Source of the DNA: Burkholderiales bacterium
Lineage (GTDB): Bacteria > Pseudomonadota > Gammaproteobacteria > Burkholderiales > SG8-39
Length of the DNA stretch: 64,000 nt
Assembly: GCA_017880775.1 (NCBI GenBank)
Contig: JADGRQ010000016.1
Location: forward strand, 1 to 64,000
Direction: 5' to 3'
A program made the translations under genes and the position numbers. This document shows positions 9,132 through 18,400 of the stretch, one piece after another (position 1 is the stretch's first letter; each line of letters starts with the position of its first letter). The notes below the pieces were generated by a model. The model did not search any database, had not been told where the DNA came from, and saw only the letters and a list, made by a program, of their open reading frames with translations.

Positions 9132-9662
9132 TTAGCCGGATCGGCATATGAAGGGCAAGTAACTTGGGGGAATATCGGTCTTGTTTTCGCCCTTGATCGT
9201 CATCTTGCCGGGGCCTGCCGCATATCCGCAAACCCAGGTGACCGGAACGATCGGTGCATCTTCCACGACACCAGGGCGGAGTGTGAGGACTTTACCCTTG
9301 ATGACGCCGTTCGCGCGATTGCCAAACGTGACGTGAATTGCACCATCTTGAACGAGCACTGAACTGATAAAGTTGTTGACGATCCTGTCGGCGGAGGGCA
9401 ATCCGGCGCTGGCGTTGTCCGAGGGAAGGGATTGCAGGACGGCCCACGACACGGCAATGGGAGCTTTTGCAATGTCCGCCAGCGGCAGCGCCTCGACGAT
9501 CTGATCCCTGACGAACTTGTTCTGATAGCTGGGAACCGCCATCATCGCCAAAATGGCGACAATCCCGACGACCACCATCAATTCGATCATCGTGAAGCCC
9601 GCGGCGCGAACATTGCGCCCGCCGCCGGCCGGATCCGCTACTTCAGCAAACGGATCGTCCAC
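9132..9662 (-). CDS. Type IV pilin-like protein
   Basis: The 176-residue protein carries the prepilin hallmark: a charged leader ending in Gly, then FTMIELMVVVGIVAILAMM with the conserved Glu at mature position 5. No ATG lies upstream in frame, so the best start is GTG at 9662. That gives a 22-residue leader (VDDPFAEVADPAGGGRNVRAAG) cut between G and F, and overlaps the end of the DUF4870 gene by 25 bases. Upstream in-frame sequence is a shadow of that gene. The C-terminal half has two Cys (WVCGYA and FICRSG) that could form the usual pilin disulfide loop. No other pilus gene is nearby. It may be a major pilin or a minor pseudopilin. Confidence 0.83.
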   Translation of the reverse strand: MDDPFAEVADPAGGGRNVRAAGFTMIELMVVVGIVAILAMMAVPSYQNKFVRDQIVEALPLADIAKAPIAVSWAVLQSLPSDNASAGLPSADRIVNNFISSVLVQDGAIHVTFGNRANGVIKGKVLTLRPGVVEDAPIVPVTWVCGYAAGPGKMTIKGENKTDIPPSYLPFICRSG

Positions 9663-9997
9663 GGATAGGTGTAGTCGAGCGCCCCGTTCGACACCTTGAT
9701 GGCCGCCCTGATCGTCAGCACCAGGGCGCCGATGACGACGAAGGGCATCAGCACAAAGCCGATCAGCACGAACATCAGGAGCCCGCTGATCGCCATGGCG
9801 ATCGTGACCGTAATCTGAAAATTGAGCGCTTCCTTGCCGTTGGTATCGACCAGCGGCATCTCGGAGCGTTTGATCAGCCATACGAGCAGCGGCCCGAGAA
9901 GATTGCCGAACGGAATCAGAAAACCCGCCAGGGCAGACAAGTGGCAGATCATGGCCCAGTTCTGCTCTTCCTTAGCTGCTTGCGGTAAATCGCTCAT
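9638..9997 (-). CDS. DUF4870 family small membrane protein
   Basis: The 119-residue protein has the DUF4870 layout: NWAMICHLSALAGFLIPFGNLLGPLLVWLIKR, then NGKEALNFQITVTIA and two more hydrophobic segments, with YPWTIRLLK at the end. Members are small inner-membrane proteins distantly like Tic20; function is unknown. It is immediately upstream of, and overlaps, the pilin gene, so the two may be co-translated. Confidence 0.85.
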   Translation of the reverse strand: MSDLPQAAKEEQNWAMICHLSALAGFLIPFGNLLGPLLVWLIKRSEMPLVDTNGKEALNFQITVTIAMAISGLLMFVLIGFVLMPFVVIGALVLTIRAAIKVSNGALDYTYPWTIRLLK

Positions 9998-10040
9998 CGC
10001 CCTGCTCCCCCGGGGATCATCCGCCGATACGCCATCGATG

Positions 10041-10454
10041 TCACGGCTTGGGCCACGGAGGCCCTTTCAGCTCGACGGTGTTGCCCTCCGGGTCCGAGAT
10101 GTAGATCGAAGGGCCCTCGCCTTGCGCTCCGTACCGCGATTCGACTTTTCCTGCAACGACACCGACAGAAGCAAGGTGTCGACGAATTGCATTCTCGTCA
10201 AACGGATCGATGCGGAAACAGAAGTGATCGAGGTTTCGCCCCTCCTTGCCGGGAGCGGCACCGCCGGCCCGTCCGAGCTTCCCGTCAACAGGAACGAGGT
10301 CGATCAGCGAATGTCCTGCACGCAGTTGTATCAAACCGAGATCGTCCTGCCGCTTCTCCACCGAGCAGCCGAGCACTCCGCAATAGAACCTGATCATGGC
10401 GTCCAGATCGACGACACGGAGCACGAGGTGATCGATATCGCGAATCCTGATCAT
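10041..10454 (-). CDS. VOC family (glyoxalase/dioxygenase fold) protein
   Basis: This 137-residue single VOC protein has paired beta-alpha-beta-beta-beta units: RIRDIDHLVLRVVDLDAMIRFYCGVLG at the start and DHFCFRIDPFDE, then PSIYISDPEGNTVELKG at the end. The His of IDHLVL, the His of LDHFCF and the Glu of NTVELK are the usual metal ligands. VOC enzymes include glyoxalases, extradiol dioxygenases and fosfomycin-resistance proteins; substrate is not predictable here. It is monocistronic, and its start nearly abuts the divergent thermonuclease relic. Confidence 0.87.
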   Translation of the reverse strand: MIRIRDIDHLVLRVVDLDAMIRFYCGVLGCSVEKRQDDLGLIQLRAGHSLIDLVPVDGKLGRAGGAAPGKEGRNLDHFCFRIDPFDENAIRRHLASVGVVAGKVESRYGAQGEGPSIYISDPEGNTVELKGPPWPKP

Positions 10455-10806
10455 GGCGGTACCTTACCTGAAAGCAAGCAGCGTGATGCCAGGGCGCACT
10501 ACGAGCGCACCAGCGATCTCGATACGCAGCGTGATGCTGGCTGACGGCGATACGATCACAGCACTCGACACGGGCAACAAACAGCGCAAGGTCCGCTTGA
10601 GCCTGATCGACGCGCGCGAGAAGGGTCAGCCCTTCGGAAGGACGTCCCGAGAATCCTTCTCATCAACCATCGCCCGACTTGTCCGTGCCCGATTGGTGCC
10701 GAGATCCGCGTTCCGACGCCCGCCCCCGCGCGGGCGGGAGCGGCAAATTGAATTGCCTATCGCAGTTTTCGCCTCACTATCGCATACTGTGCCGCATTTT
10801 TTCTGA
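10453..10806 (+). pseudogene. Remnant of a thermonuclease (SNase-like) gene
   Basis: An open frame of 117 codons carries, at about residues 27-70, a clear but partial staphylococcal-nuclease-like segment: LADGDTITALDTGNKQRKVR followed by LSLIDAREKGQPFGRTSRES. The usual GIDAPE motif is changed to LIDARE, and homology stops after about 45 residues. The rest is Arg/Pro-rich with no recognisable domain. It has no signal peptide or good ribosome site, and its start overlaps the start of the divergent VOC gene by 2 bases. A decayed, truncated gene is the best reading. The stretch also contains a GC-rich hairpin at 10720-10739. The rest of the gap up to 10867 must hold the promoter of the large sensing operon. 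Confidence 0.55.
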
Positions 10807-10867
10807 ATCCTACATACCCAAACGCTGCGCGAAGGATATCGCCGCAGTAATTCCGAGGGAGGACACC

Positions 10868-12097
10868 ATGAAGCTGATCCATCGGTTTACGCTGTTTGCA
10901 CTTGCGAGCGCGACGCTCATCGTCGCGCTTGGCGGTGCAGCGCAGGCGCAGGCGCCCATAAGAATCGGCACCTCAGCTTCGACGACCGGCTCCTTCGCGG
11001 CACTCGGACAAAACCAGCTGCGCGGCTACCAGCTTTGCATCAAGCGCGCGAACGACAAGGGCGGGGTGCTCGGGCGCCGGCTGGAACTCATCACCGAGGA
11101 GGACAAGTCGGACCCGGCGACCGCAGTCCGGATCTACGAAAGCCTGATTGCGGAAAAGCATGTGGACGCGATCCTCGGCCCGTATGGCTCGGCCGGCGCC
11201 GATGCCGTGGCCGACGTAAGCGAGAAACACCGTATGCCCATGATTGTGCCGCTTGCAGGCACTTCGGCAATATTCAAGAAAGGCCGGAAGTATGTATTCA
11301 TGGTCCTGTCGCCCGCGGAGACGTGGTTGGAGGGCCTGATCGATCTGGCGGTAAAGCGCGGCTTGAAGACGGTGGCGGTGATCCATGAGGACACGCTCTT
11401 CCCGCGTACCGCGGCGGCAGGCACGGTGGAGTATGCAAAGCGCAAGGGCCTTACGGTCGTTCTCAATGAGGCGTATCCAAAGGGCACGGCGGACTTTACC
11501 GCTCTGCTCACCAAGGTCCATGCCGCGAATCCGGATGTGCTCGCGGCGGGCACCTACTTCGAGGATGCGGTGGCCATTACGCGCCAGATGAAGACACTGG
11601 ACGTCAACCCGCGCGTGTTCGGCGTGACGGTCGGCGCGGATTTGCCGAAGTTTCATGAAACGCTCGGCAAATCCGCCGAGTTCGTCTACGGCGCAACGCA
11701 GTGGGACCCCGGCCTGATTACGCTGCGCGCAGGCGGTCTGATCCCGGTTGCCCGCCAGTACCCCGGCGCGAAAGAATTCGTCGAGGATCACCAAAAAATG
11801 TTTCCCGGCGCGGACCTCTCTTATCACTCGGCAGCAGGTTTCAGCGGTTGCGAAATACTGCTCGAATCGATTCGCAGAGCAGGCTCGCTCGACGGCGAAC
11901 GGGTCCGGGCGGCGCTGCTGAAGCTTGAGATGAATACGGTCTTTGGGCCGTTCAGGGTGGACGCCGGCGGGTTCCAGGTTGGCCATAAGGCGCTGATGAT
12001 CCAGTGGCAGGACGGCAAGAAAGCGATCGTCGCGCCGGAGGAACTTGCCGCCGACAAGCCGCGCATTCCGACGCCGGAATGGAGCAAGCGGCCGTGA
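10868..12097 (+). CDS. LivK-type periplasmic binding protein 1
   Basis: The 409-residue protein has a Sec signal peptide (hydrophobic core then AQA) followed by the branched-chain amino acid binding fold (Peripla_BP_6): PIRIGTSASTTGSFAALGQ, GGVLGRRLELITEEDKSDP, and VDAILGPYGSAGADAVADV. The start is ATG at 10868, preceded by GAGGGAGG. It opens an operon of at least eight genes. Two paralogues follow directly, all ending in WSKRP, and there are no LivHM permease or LivGF ATPase genes. It is therefore more likely a periplasmic ligand sensor for the downstream kinase than a transporter subunit; this is inference from context. Confidence 0.88.
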   Translation: MKLIHRFTLFALASATLIVALGGAAQAQAPIRIGTSASTTGSFAALGQNQLRGYQLCIKRANDKGGVLGRRLELITEEDKSDPATAVRIYESLIAEKHVDAILGPYGSAGADAVADVSEKHRMPMIVPLAGTSAIFKKGRKYVFMVLSPAETWLEGLIDLAVKRGLKTVAVIHEDTLFPRTAAAGTVEYAKRKGLTVVLNEAYPKGTADFTALLTKVHAANPDVLAAGTYFEDAVAITRQMKTLDVNPRVFGVTVGADLPKFHETLGKSAEFVYGATQWDPGLITLRAGGLIPVARQYPGAKEFVEDHQKMFPGADLSYHSAAGFSGCEILLESIRRAGSLDGERVRAALLKLEMNTVFGPFRVDAGGFQVGHKALMIQWQDGKKAIVAPEELAADKPRIPTPEWSKRP

Positions 12098-13317
12098 AGC
12101 GGACAATCTTTGCTGCCGCGTTCGTTATGGTCGCGGTGTCGTTGGGTTTCGGCCAGATCGCGCACGCGCAGGCGCCGATCCGTATCGGCACTTCGCTCGG
12201 GCTGACCGGGATCTATGCCGAGTTCGGACTGGCGCTGCAGCGCGGTTACCAACTTTGCGTCAATGCAGCGAACGCGAAGGGTGGATTGCTCGGACGGAAG
12301 CTCGAATTGACGGTGGTGGATGACAAGTCGGAGACCGCGACGGCGGTTGCCATCTACGAGCGGCTCATCATGCAGGACAAGGTTGACCTCGTATTCTCGC
12401 CGTACTCCTCTCCCATGACGGATGCCGTCGCCGCCGTAACGAACAAGTACGGCAAGCCGATGGTGGCGTGTTGTGCGGCGACCCCGGCTATTTTCAAGAA
12501 AGGCCGGCGCTTCCTGTTCATGCTGCTCTCGCCGGCGGAGGGCTACCTGGAAGGTCTCATCGATATCGCGGCCAAGCGCGGCCTGAAGACCATCGTGGTG
12601 ATTTACGAAGATACGCCGTTCCCGAAAGCCATCGCGCAGGGCGCGGCGGAGCTCGCGAAAAAACGCGGACTGCAGGTCGTTGCGCTGGAGGGTTACCCGC
12701 GAGGCACGAAGGACTTCAAGGAAATTCTGGGCAAGTTCAAGGCGGCAAACCCCGACGTGATTGCCGCCGCCGCCTATTACGATGATACGGTTGCGATCAC
12801 GCGCGACGTGAAGGAACTCGACATCAATCCGAAAATGCTTGCCGCAACGGTCGGCAGTGGTTTTCCAAAATTCCACGAGACGATGGGCCGCAGCGCGGAG
12901 TACGTCTATGGTGCAAGCCCGTGGGAGGCCGAGCTGGTCAACCTGCGGGCGGGCGGCCTGGTTCCGATCGCGCGCCAGTATCCCGGCGCGAGCGAGTTCG
13001 TCGAGGCCTATCGCAAGGAGTTTGCGAGCGATGACATGGCTTATCAAACGGCCCAGGGCTACGGCGCCTGCCAGTTAACGTTGGAAGGCGTGCGGCGTGC
13101 CGGCGCGCTCGACGGTGAAAAAATCCGCGCTGAGATCGCAAAGAACGATAGCCCCACGACGTTTGGCGCATTCAAGCTAAGCTCGGACGGTGTGCAGATC
13201 GGGCACAAGATGCTGTTGTTTCAGTGGCAGGACGGCAAGAAAGTCATCGTCTGGCCCGATGAAATCGCTCCGGTGGGGCCACGCTTCCCCACACCCCCAT
13301 GGAGCAAGCGACCATGA
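12094..13317 (+). CDS. LivK-type periplasmic binding protein 2
   Basis: This 407-residue protein has the same fold as its neighbour: signal peptide ending AHAQ, PIRIGTSLGLTGIYAEFG, GGLLGRKLELTVVDDKSET, and the C-terminus TPPWSKRP. The chosen start is GTG at 12094, which overlaps the previous stop as GTGA. An in-frame ATG at 12079 would add MEQAA. It differs from protein 1 at several positions around the expected ligand pocket (for example CCAATPAIFKKG against PLAGTSAIFKKG), so ligand range may differ. Confidence 0.88.
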   Translation: MKRTIFAAAFVMVAVSLGFGQIAHAQAPIRIGTSLGLTGIYAEFGLALQRGYQLCVNAANAKGGLLGRKLELTVVDDKSETATAVAIYERLIMQDKVDLVFSPYSSPMTDAVAAVTNKYGKPMVACCAATPAIFKKGRRFLFMLLSPAEGYLEGLIDIAAKRGLKTIVVIYEDTPFPKAIAQGAAELAKKRGLQVVALEGYPRGTKDFKEILGKFKAANPDVIAAAAYYDDTVAITRDVKELDINPKMLAATVGSGFPKFHETMGRSAEYVYGASPWEAELVNLRAGGLVPIARQYPGASEFVEAYRKEFASDDMAYQTAQGYGACQLTLEGVRRAGALDGEKIRAEIAKNDSPTTFGAFKLSSDGVQIGHKMLLFQWQDGKKVIVWPDEIAPVGPRFPTPPWSKRP

Positions 13318-14543
13318 TGAGAAAAATTATTGCAGATGTCTTCGTCATAGTCGCAGTGTCGTTGGCTTTCGGCGCGATCGCGCAGGCGCAGTCACAGACG
13401 CCGATCCGGATAGGTGCTTCGCTATCCCTGACCGGCAGCTATGCGGAACTGGGCCAGACTTTCGAGCGCGGCTATCGCGTTTGCGTGAAGCAGGCCAACG
13501 AACGCGGCGGCGTGCTCGGGCGCAAAATCGAATTCAGTGTCGAGGACGATAAATCCGAGGCGGCGACTGCCGCCGCGATCTACGAAAAGCTGATTGCGAA
13601 AGACAAGGTCGACGCGGTCTTCTCGCCTTACTCTTCGGGCATCACCGAAGGCATGGCCGATGTCACTGAACGGCACCGCATGCCGATGGTCGCCGCCGGT
13701 GCCGCGACACGGTCGATCTACAAGAAAGGGCGCAAATACATCTTCATGGTGTTCACGCCCGCGGAGGCGTACCTCGAAGGTCTCGTCGACCAGGCGGAAA
13801 AAAAGGGACTGAAGACGATCGCGGTCCTGTATGAGGACTCGGGTTTCCACACGGCGATCGCTCAGGGGATGATCGACCTCGCAAAGAAGCGCGGAATGCA
13901 GGTGGTGGTTGCCGAACCCTACCCGCCGAAGACCACGGACTTTTCCACGATCCTCAAGAAGATCAAGGCGGCCAATCCCGACGTCGTGGCGGCCACCTCC
14001 TATTTCAACGATGCCGTCGCCATCGTTCGCCAGATGAAGGAAGTTGGCGTCGAGCCCCGCATGGCGGGGGTCACCGCAGGCGGCGATCTGCCGAAGTTCT
14101 ACGAAGTGCTCGGTAAGAGCGCGGAGTTTGTATATGGCGCCACGCAATGGGAACCGGAACTGGTCCGGGTAAGGGCGGGCGGAGTGATCCCGGTGACCCG
14201 CCTTTATCCTGGGGCCCGTGAATTCGTCGAGGACCATGAAAAGCAGTTTCCCGGGGCGGACCTCTCTTACCAGACGGCGGCGGCCTTCGGTGGGTGCCAG
14301 ATCCTGCTGGAGGGCATCCGGCGCGCAGGGTCGCTGGACCGGGAGAAAGTGCGGGCCGCGATCCTGAAATTCGATGGCTACACGGCTTTCGGGGCCTTCA
14401 GGGTGGACCAGGACGGCATCCAGATCGCCCACAAGATGCTGATGTTTCAGTGGCAGGACGGCAAGAAAATCATCGTCTGGCCCGCGGAACTTTCATCGGT
14501 GGCGGCGCGCTTCCCCATGCCCCCATGGAGCAAGCGGCCTTGA
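13314..14543 (+). CDS. LivK-type periplasmic binding protein 3
   Basis: The third tandem paralogue has 409 residues. Its signal peptide ends AQAQ, then come PIRIGASLSLTGSYAELG, GGVLGRKIEFSVEDDKSEA, the pocket-region stretch AAGAATRSIYKKG and the end PMPPWSKRP. Start ATG at 13314 overlaps the previous stop as ATGA, so translation is coupled. The three copies are clearly homologous along their whole length. No transport genes follow. Confidence 0.88.
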   Translation: MMRKIIADVFVIVAVSLAFGAIAQAQSQTPIRIGASLSLTGSYAELGQTFERGYRVCVKQANERGGVLGRKIEFSVEDDKSEAATAAAIYEKLIAKDKVDAVFSPYSSGITEGMADVTERHRMPMVAAGAATRSIYKKGRKYIFMVFTPAEAYLEGLVDQAEKKGLKTIAVLYEDSGFHTAIAQGMIDLAKKRGMQVVVAEPYPPKTTDFSTILKKIKAANPDVVAATSYFNDAVAIVRQMKEVGVEPRMAGVTAGGDLPKFYEVLGKSAEFVYGATQWEPELVRVRAGGVIPVTRLYPGAREFVEDHEKQFPGADLSYQTAAAFGGCQILLEGIRRAGSLDREKVRAAILKFDGYTAFGAFRVDQDGIQIAHKMLMFQWQDGKKIIVWPAELSSVAARFPMPPWSKRP

Positions 14544-15496
14544 TCCGGCGTGGCGTAGCGCTAGCGCTCCTGATATTCGCAGCGTCGCCGTCCGTCGCGC
14601 AGCAGCCGCATCGCGTTTATCGGATCGGCGTCCTGAATGAAGCCTGGGCCGCCAACCATCCCGCGGTCGAGGGACTCAAAGAGGGGCTGCGCGAGCTGGG
14701 ATTCAGCGAGGGCCGTGACGTATCGTACGAGATACGCTTCACCAAGGGCGAGCCCGGAGCCACCGCCGCCGCCGCGCAGGAGTTGGTGAAAGCGGGCGTG
14801 GACTTGCTCTTTACGAGTAACGAACCCGCCACGCTCGCGGCGAAGAAGGCCACGCAGAGGATTCCGATCGTTTTCACGCTCGTGGGCGATCCGGTCGCAA
14901 CCGGCATGGTGGCCAGTCTCGCGCGACCGGGAGGCAATCTCACCGGGATCTCGAGCCGTGCCACGGAGCTTGCGCCCAAGCGGCTGGAAGTACTGAAAAC
15001 GATGGCGCCCGGCCTGCAACGCGTATGGTTCGTCTATCACAGACTTGAAGTAACCGACTCCGCCGCCCTATCAGACCTGCGCGACGCGGCAAGCGTGCTC
15101 AAACTTGGCCTGATGGTGCGCGCAGTAAGCGATGCCGCCGAATTGGCCCAGGTGCTCAAGGAGGAAATCAAACCCGGCGACGCGTTGCTCTCGCCCGCGG
15201 TCGATACTCTCGATATTCCCGCGTCGATCCTCGAGGCTGCGCGCTACCCGAGCGTTTTTCCCACGGCGCTCTGGGTCGAGCACGGGGCTCTCGTGTCGTA
15301 CGGACCGGACTTCCGCGCACAGGGCATACAGGCGGCGCGGCTGATCGCCAAGATCCTGCGCGGGTCCCGGCCGCAGGATCTGCCCGTCGAGGGCGCCGAC
15401 CGGATCGACCTCGCGGTAAATCTCAACACGGCCCGCCAGTTGGGCCTCGCGGTGCCGCCGAAAATCCTGTTTCGCGCAAACGTGGTCCAGCGATGA
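14525..15496 (+). CDS. TrpX-type ABC substrate-binding protein (ABC_sub_bind family)
   Basis: The protein of about 320 residues belongs to the ABC_sub_bind family (PF04392, TrpX/YtlA group): [60 protein letters not shown] and [11 protein letters not shown] are typical. The N-terminus has a short signal peptide ending VAQQ. It starts at ATG 14525 inside the end of the previous gene, or at TTG 14540 (TTGA overlap); the second would be equivalent to the other junctions of this operon. Its stop overlaps the kinase start by 4 bases. In many alpha- and betaproteobacteria this family is found next to hybrid histidine kinases. Confidence 0.83.
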   Translation: MEQAALIRRGVALALLIFAASPSVAQQPHRVYRIGVLNEAWAANHPAVEGLKEGLRELGFSEGRDVSYEIRFTKGEPGATAAAAQELVKAGVDLLFTSNEPATLAAKKATQRIPIVFTLVGDPVATGMVASLARPGGNLTGISSRATELAPKRLEVLKTMAPGLQRVWFVYHRLEVTDSAALSDLRDAASVLKLGLMVRAVSDAAELAQVLKEEIKPGDALLSPAVDTLDIPASILEAARYPSVFPTALWVEHGALVSYGPDFRAQGIQAARLIAKILRGSRPQDLPVEGADRIDLAVNLNTARQLGLAVPPKILFRANVVQR

Positions 15497-18400
15497 GCGC
15501 TTCGAAATTGCGCGGCCGCCTGTTCTGGAAATACCTCGCGGTGTTCCTGATCCTGGTAGGCGGTGTGCTGGTCGCGAGCAGCCTCGTGGAACTATATTTC
15601 TCCTATGACGAAACCAAGCGTGCGATCGTCGGCCTGGAGCGGGAAAAAGCCGAAGCCGCGGCGAACCGGATCGAGCAGTATGTCCTGTCGGTCGAGCGCG
15701 ACGTGCGCGGAACGCTGTATCCCTCGGCGGATGACTCGTCAGCGGCACCTTCGGGTCCGCAATCGCAACGCCCCGGCCAGTCTTTGGCAGCCGCTACCGC
15801 TCAACAGCGGGAGATCGACTTCCTCCGATTGCTGCGGAACACACCCGCCATCACCGATATCCGGCATATAGACAACACCGGCAAAGAGCGGCTCAGCGTA
15901 TCCCGCGTCACACTGGACATGGCGGACAGCGGCAAGGATTTTGCCGAGTCCCCGCAGTTTCTGGTGGCGCAGGCGAAGAAGAGATTCTTCAGCCCGGTCT
16001 ATTTCCGCAACGAGTCCGAACCGTATATGTCCATCGCGGTGGCCCTGGATGAACCCTCCCCCGAGGTGACGGTGGCGGAAGTCAACCTCAAGGCGATCTG
16101 GGACGTCGTTTCCCAGATCCGGGTCGGCAGCGCCGGCTACGCGTATGTGGTTGATGCCGAGGGCCGCCTGATCGCCCATCCCGATATCAGCATGGTGCTG
16201 CAGAAGCGCGACCTGTCGAAAACCCCCCAGGTACAGGCCGCGCGCGAGCAGGCCGCGAACGCGCGGGAAGAGGACCTGCCCTTCACGATTACGGAAGGAT
16301 TGCAAGGCGGGGAAGTTTTGGCCGTGCACGCGGCCATTCCACAGTTGCGGTGGCTGGTCTTCATCGAGCAGCCACTCGGCGAGGTCCTCGTTCCGCTGCG
16401 AACTCAGCTCATCCGCAGCGGCATCGTTCTTTTGCTCGGCCTGGCCTTGTCCGTGGTGACGAGTATCGTTATGGTGCGACGAATGGTCGCGCCGATCCGG
16501 CGTCTGCAGGAAGGCGCGGCGCGCGTCGGCAAGGGCGAACTCGATCACCGCATCGAGATCCGTACCGGCGACGAGCTCGAGGCGCTCGCCGACGAGTTCA
16601 ACCATACCACTGCGCAATTGCAGGATTCGCAGAGCAACCTGGAGAAAAAGGTCGAGGCGCGGACTGCCGAGCTGACCGAGACGCTCGAGCAGCAGACGGC
16701 CACGAGCGCGGTATTGCGGGTGATTTCCAGTTCGCCGACCGACACTCAACCCGTGTTCGACATGATCGCGCAGCGCGCGAGGCAGCTGTGTGATGCCCAA
16801 TTCTGCGCGGTCTTCCGGTTCGACGGCGAACTCATCCACCTCGTGGCACATCACGGGCTGAGCCCCGAGGCCGCCGTCGCGTATGAACGAGGTTTTCCCG
16901 TGGCGCCGAGCCGCAAGAACGCGATCAGCCGCGCGATCCAGGACCGGACCCTCGTCGAGATCCCGGACGTCGAAGCCGACCCGGAGTACGGCAGCCTGGA
17001 TTTGGCGCGGGCGGTAACGTTTCGCGCGATCGCCGCCGTGCCCCTGCTACGCGACGGCCGACCCATCGGCGGGATCGCTGCGTCACGTACCTCGGCCGGC
17101 CCGTTCCCGGCAAAGCATATCGAACTGCTTCATACCTTCGCCGATCAGGCAATGATCGCCGTCGAAAACGTGCGGCTGTTCAACGAGACCAAGGAGGCGC
17201 TCGAGCGGCAGACGGCGACCGCGGAGATTCTCAAGGTCATCAGCAGTTCGCCCACGGATACGCAGCCGATCTTCGATGCGATCGTGCAGAGCGCCGTGCG
17301 ACTGTGCGACGCCGTGTACAGCGCTAGCTTGCGGCTGGAAGGCGGCCTGATCCATCTCGTTGCGAGTCACAACTGGGCGGACGAAGGGCTGGGGGTGGCA
17401 CGGCGGTTGTTCCCGATGCCTCCGGACAGCGATCACCTCACGGCGCGCGCTATCCGGGAAAACCGGATCATCCACGTGCAAGACATGCAAAGCGATCCGG
17501 CGGTGCCAGCCACGTCCCGTGCGCTGGCGCTCGCAACGGGCTATCAGACGCTGCTGATCGTGCCGATGCTGCGCGAGGGCCGCGCCATCGGCGCCATCGT
17601 CGTGGCGAAAGCCGAGGGCCCCTTCTCGGAAAAGCAGATTGCACTGCTGCAGACCTTCGCCGACCAGGCGGTGATCGCGATCGAGAACGGGCGCCTGTTC
17701 AAGGAGGTGGAGGCGCGCACGGCGGCGCTCTCGAAGACGGTAGGGCAGCTCACAGCGCTGGGCGAGGTGGGGCAGGCGATCAGCTCGACGCTGGACATCG
17801 AGCAGGTTCTGAAGACGGTCGTGTCGCGCGCGATGCAGCTCACCGGGCTGGATGCCGGCGTGATCTACGAGTACGACGAAGCGACGGGGCAGTTCGAGCT
17901 GCGGGCTTCGGAGAACTTTGACGAGGAGAGCGTCGCCGGGTTGCGCGGCGCCGGGATCCGCAAGGGCGAGGGCGCGGTGGGCACCTGCGTAGCGACGCGC
18001 GAGCCGACGCAGGTGCCAGATACGCAAGCTTCGGAATACCCGGCCCGGCTGCGTGGTTTGCTCGACCGCTCCGGATTCCGTGCAATCCTCGCGGTGCCGC
18101 TGTTGCGCGAGGACCAGGTCATCGGCGCGCTGATGGTGATCCGCAAAGTCGCGGGGACGTTCGCGCCGGAGGTCGTGGAGCTGCTCAAGACCTTCGCCTC
18201 GCAGTCGGCGCTGGCGATCCAGAACGCGCGCCTGTTCCGCGAGATCGCGGCGAAGGGCCAACAGCTCGAGGTCGCGAGCCAGCTCAAGTCGCAGTTTCTC
18301 GCGAACATGTCGCACGAGTTGCGCACGCCGCTGAACGCGATCATCGGCGTGACCGAGATGCTGCACGAGGACGCGGTCGATCTGAAGCGCGAAGACGATC

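Noticed and set aside
9663-9881. N-terminal extension of the pilin to a 249-residue protein
   Set aside because: The extra sequence is a frame shadow of the DUF4870 gene and would destroy the short prepilin leader.
10720-10739. GC-rich hairpin as a terminator
   Set aside because: Stem CCCGCCC/GGGCGGG has no T-run after it and lies within the decayed nuclease region with no gene that clearly needs it.
10868-15496. Branched-chain amino acid ABC transporter operon
   Set aside because: Four binding proteins are present but no LivH, LivM, LivG or LivF; the next gene is a histidine kinase.
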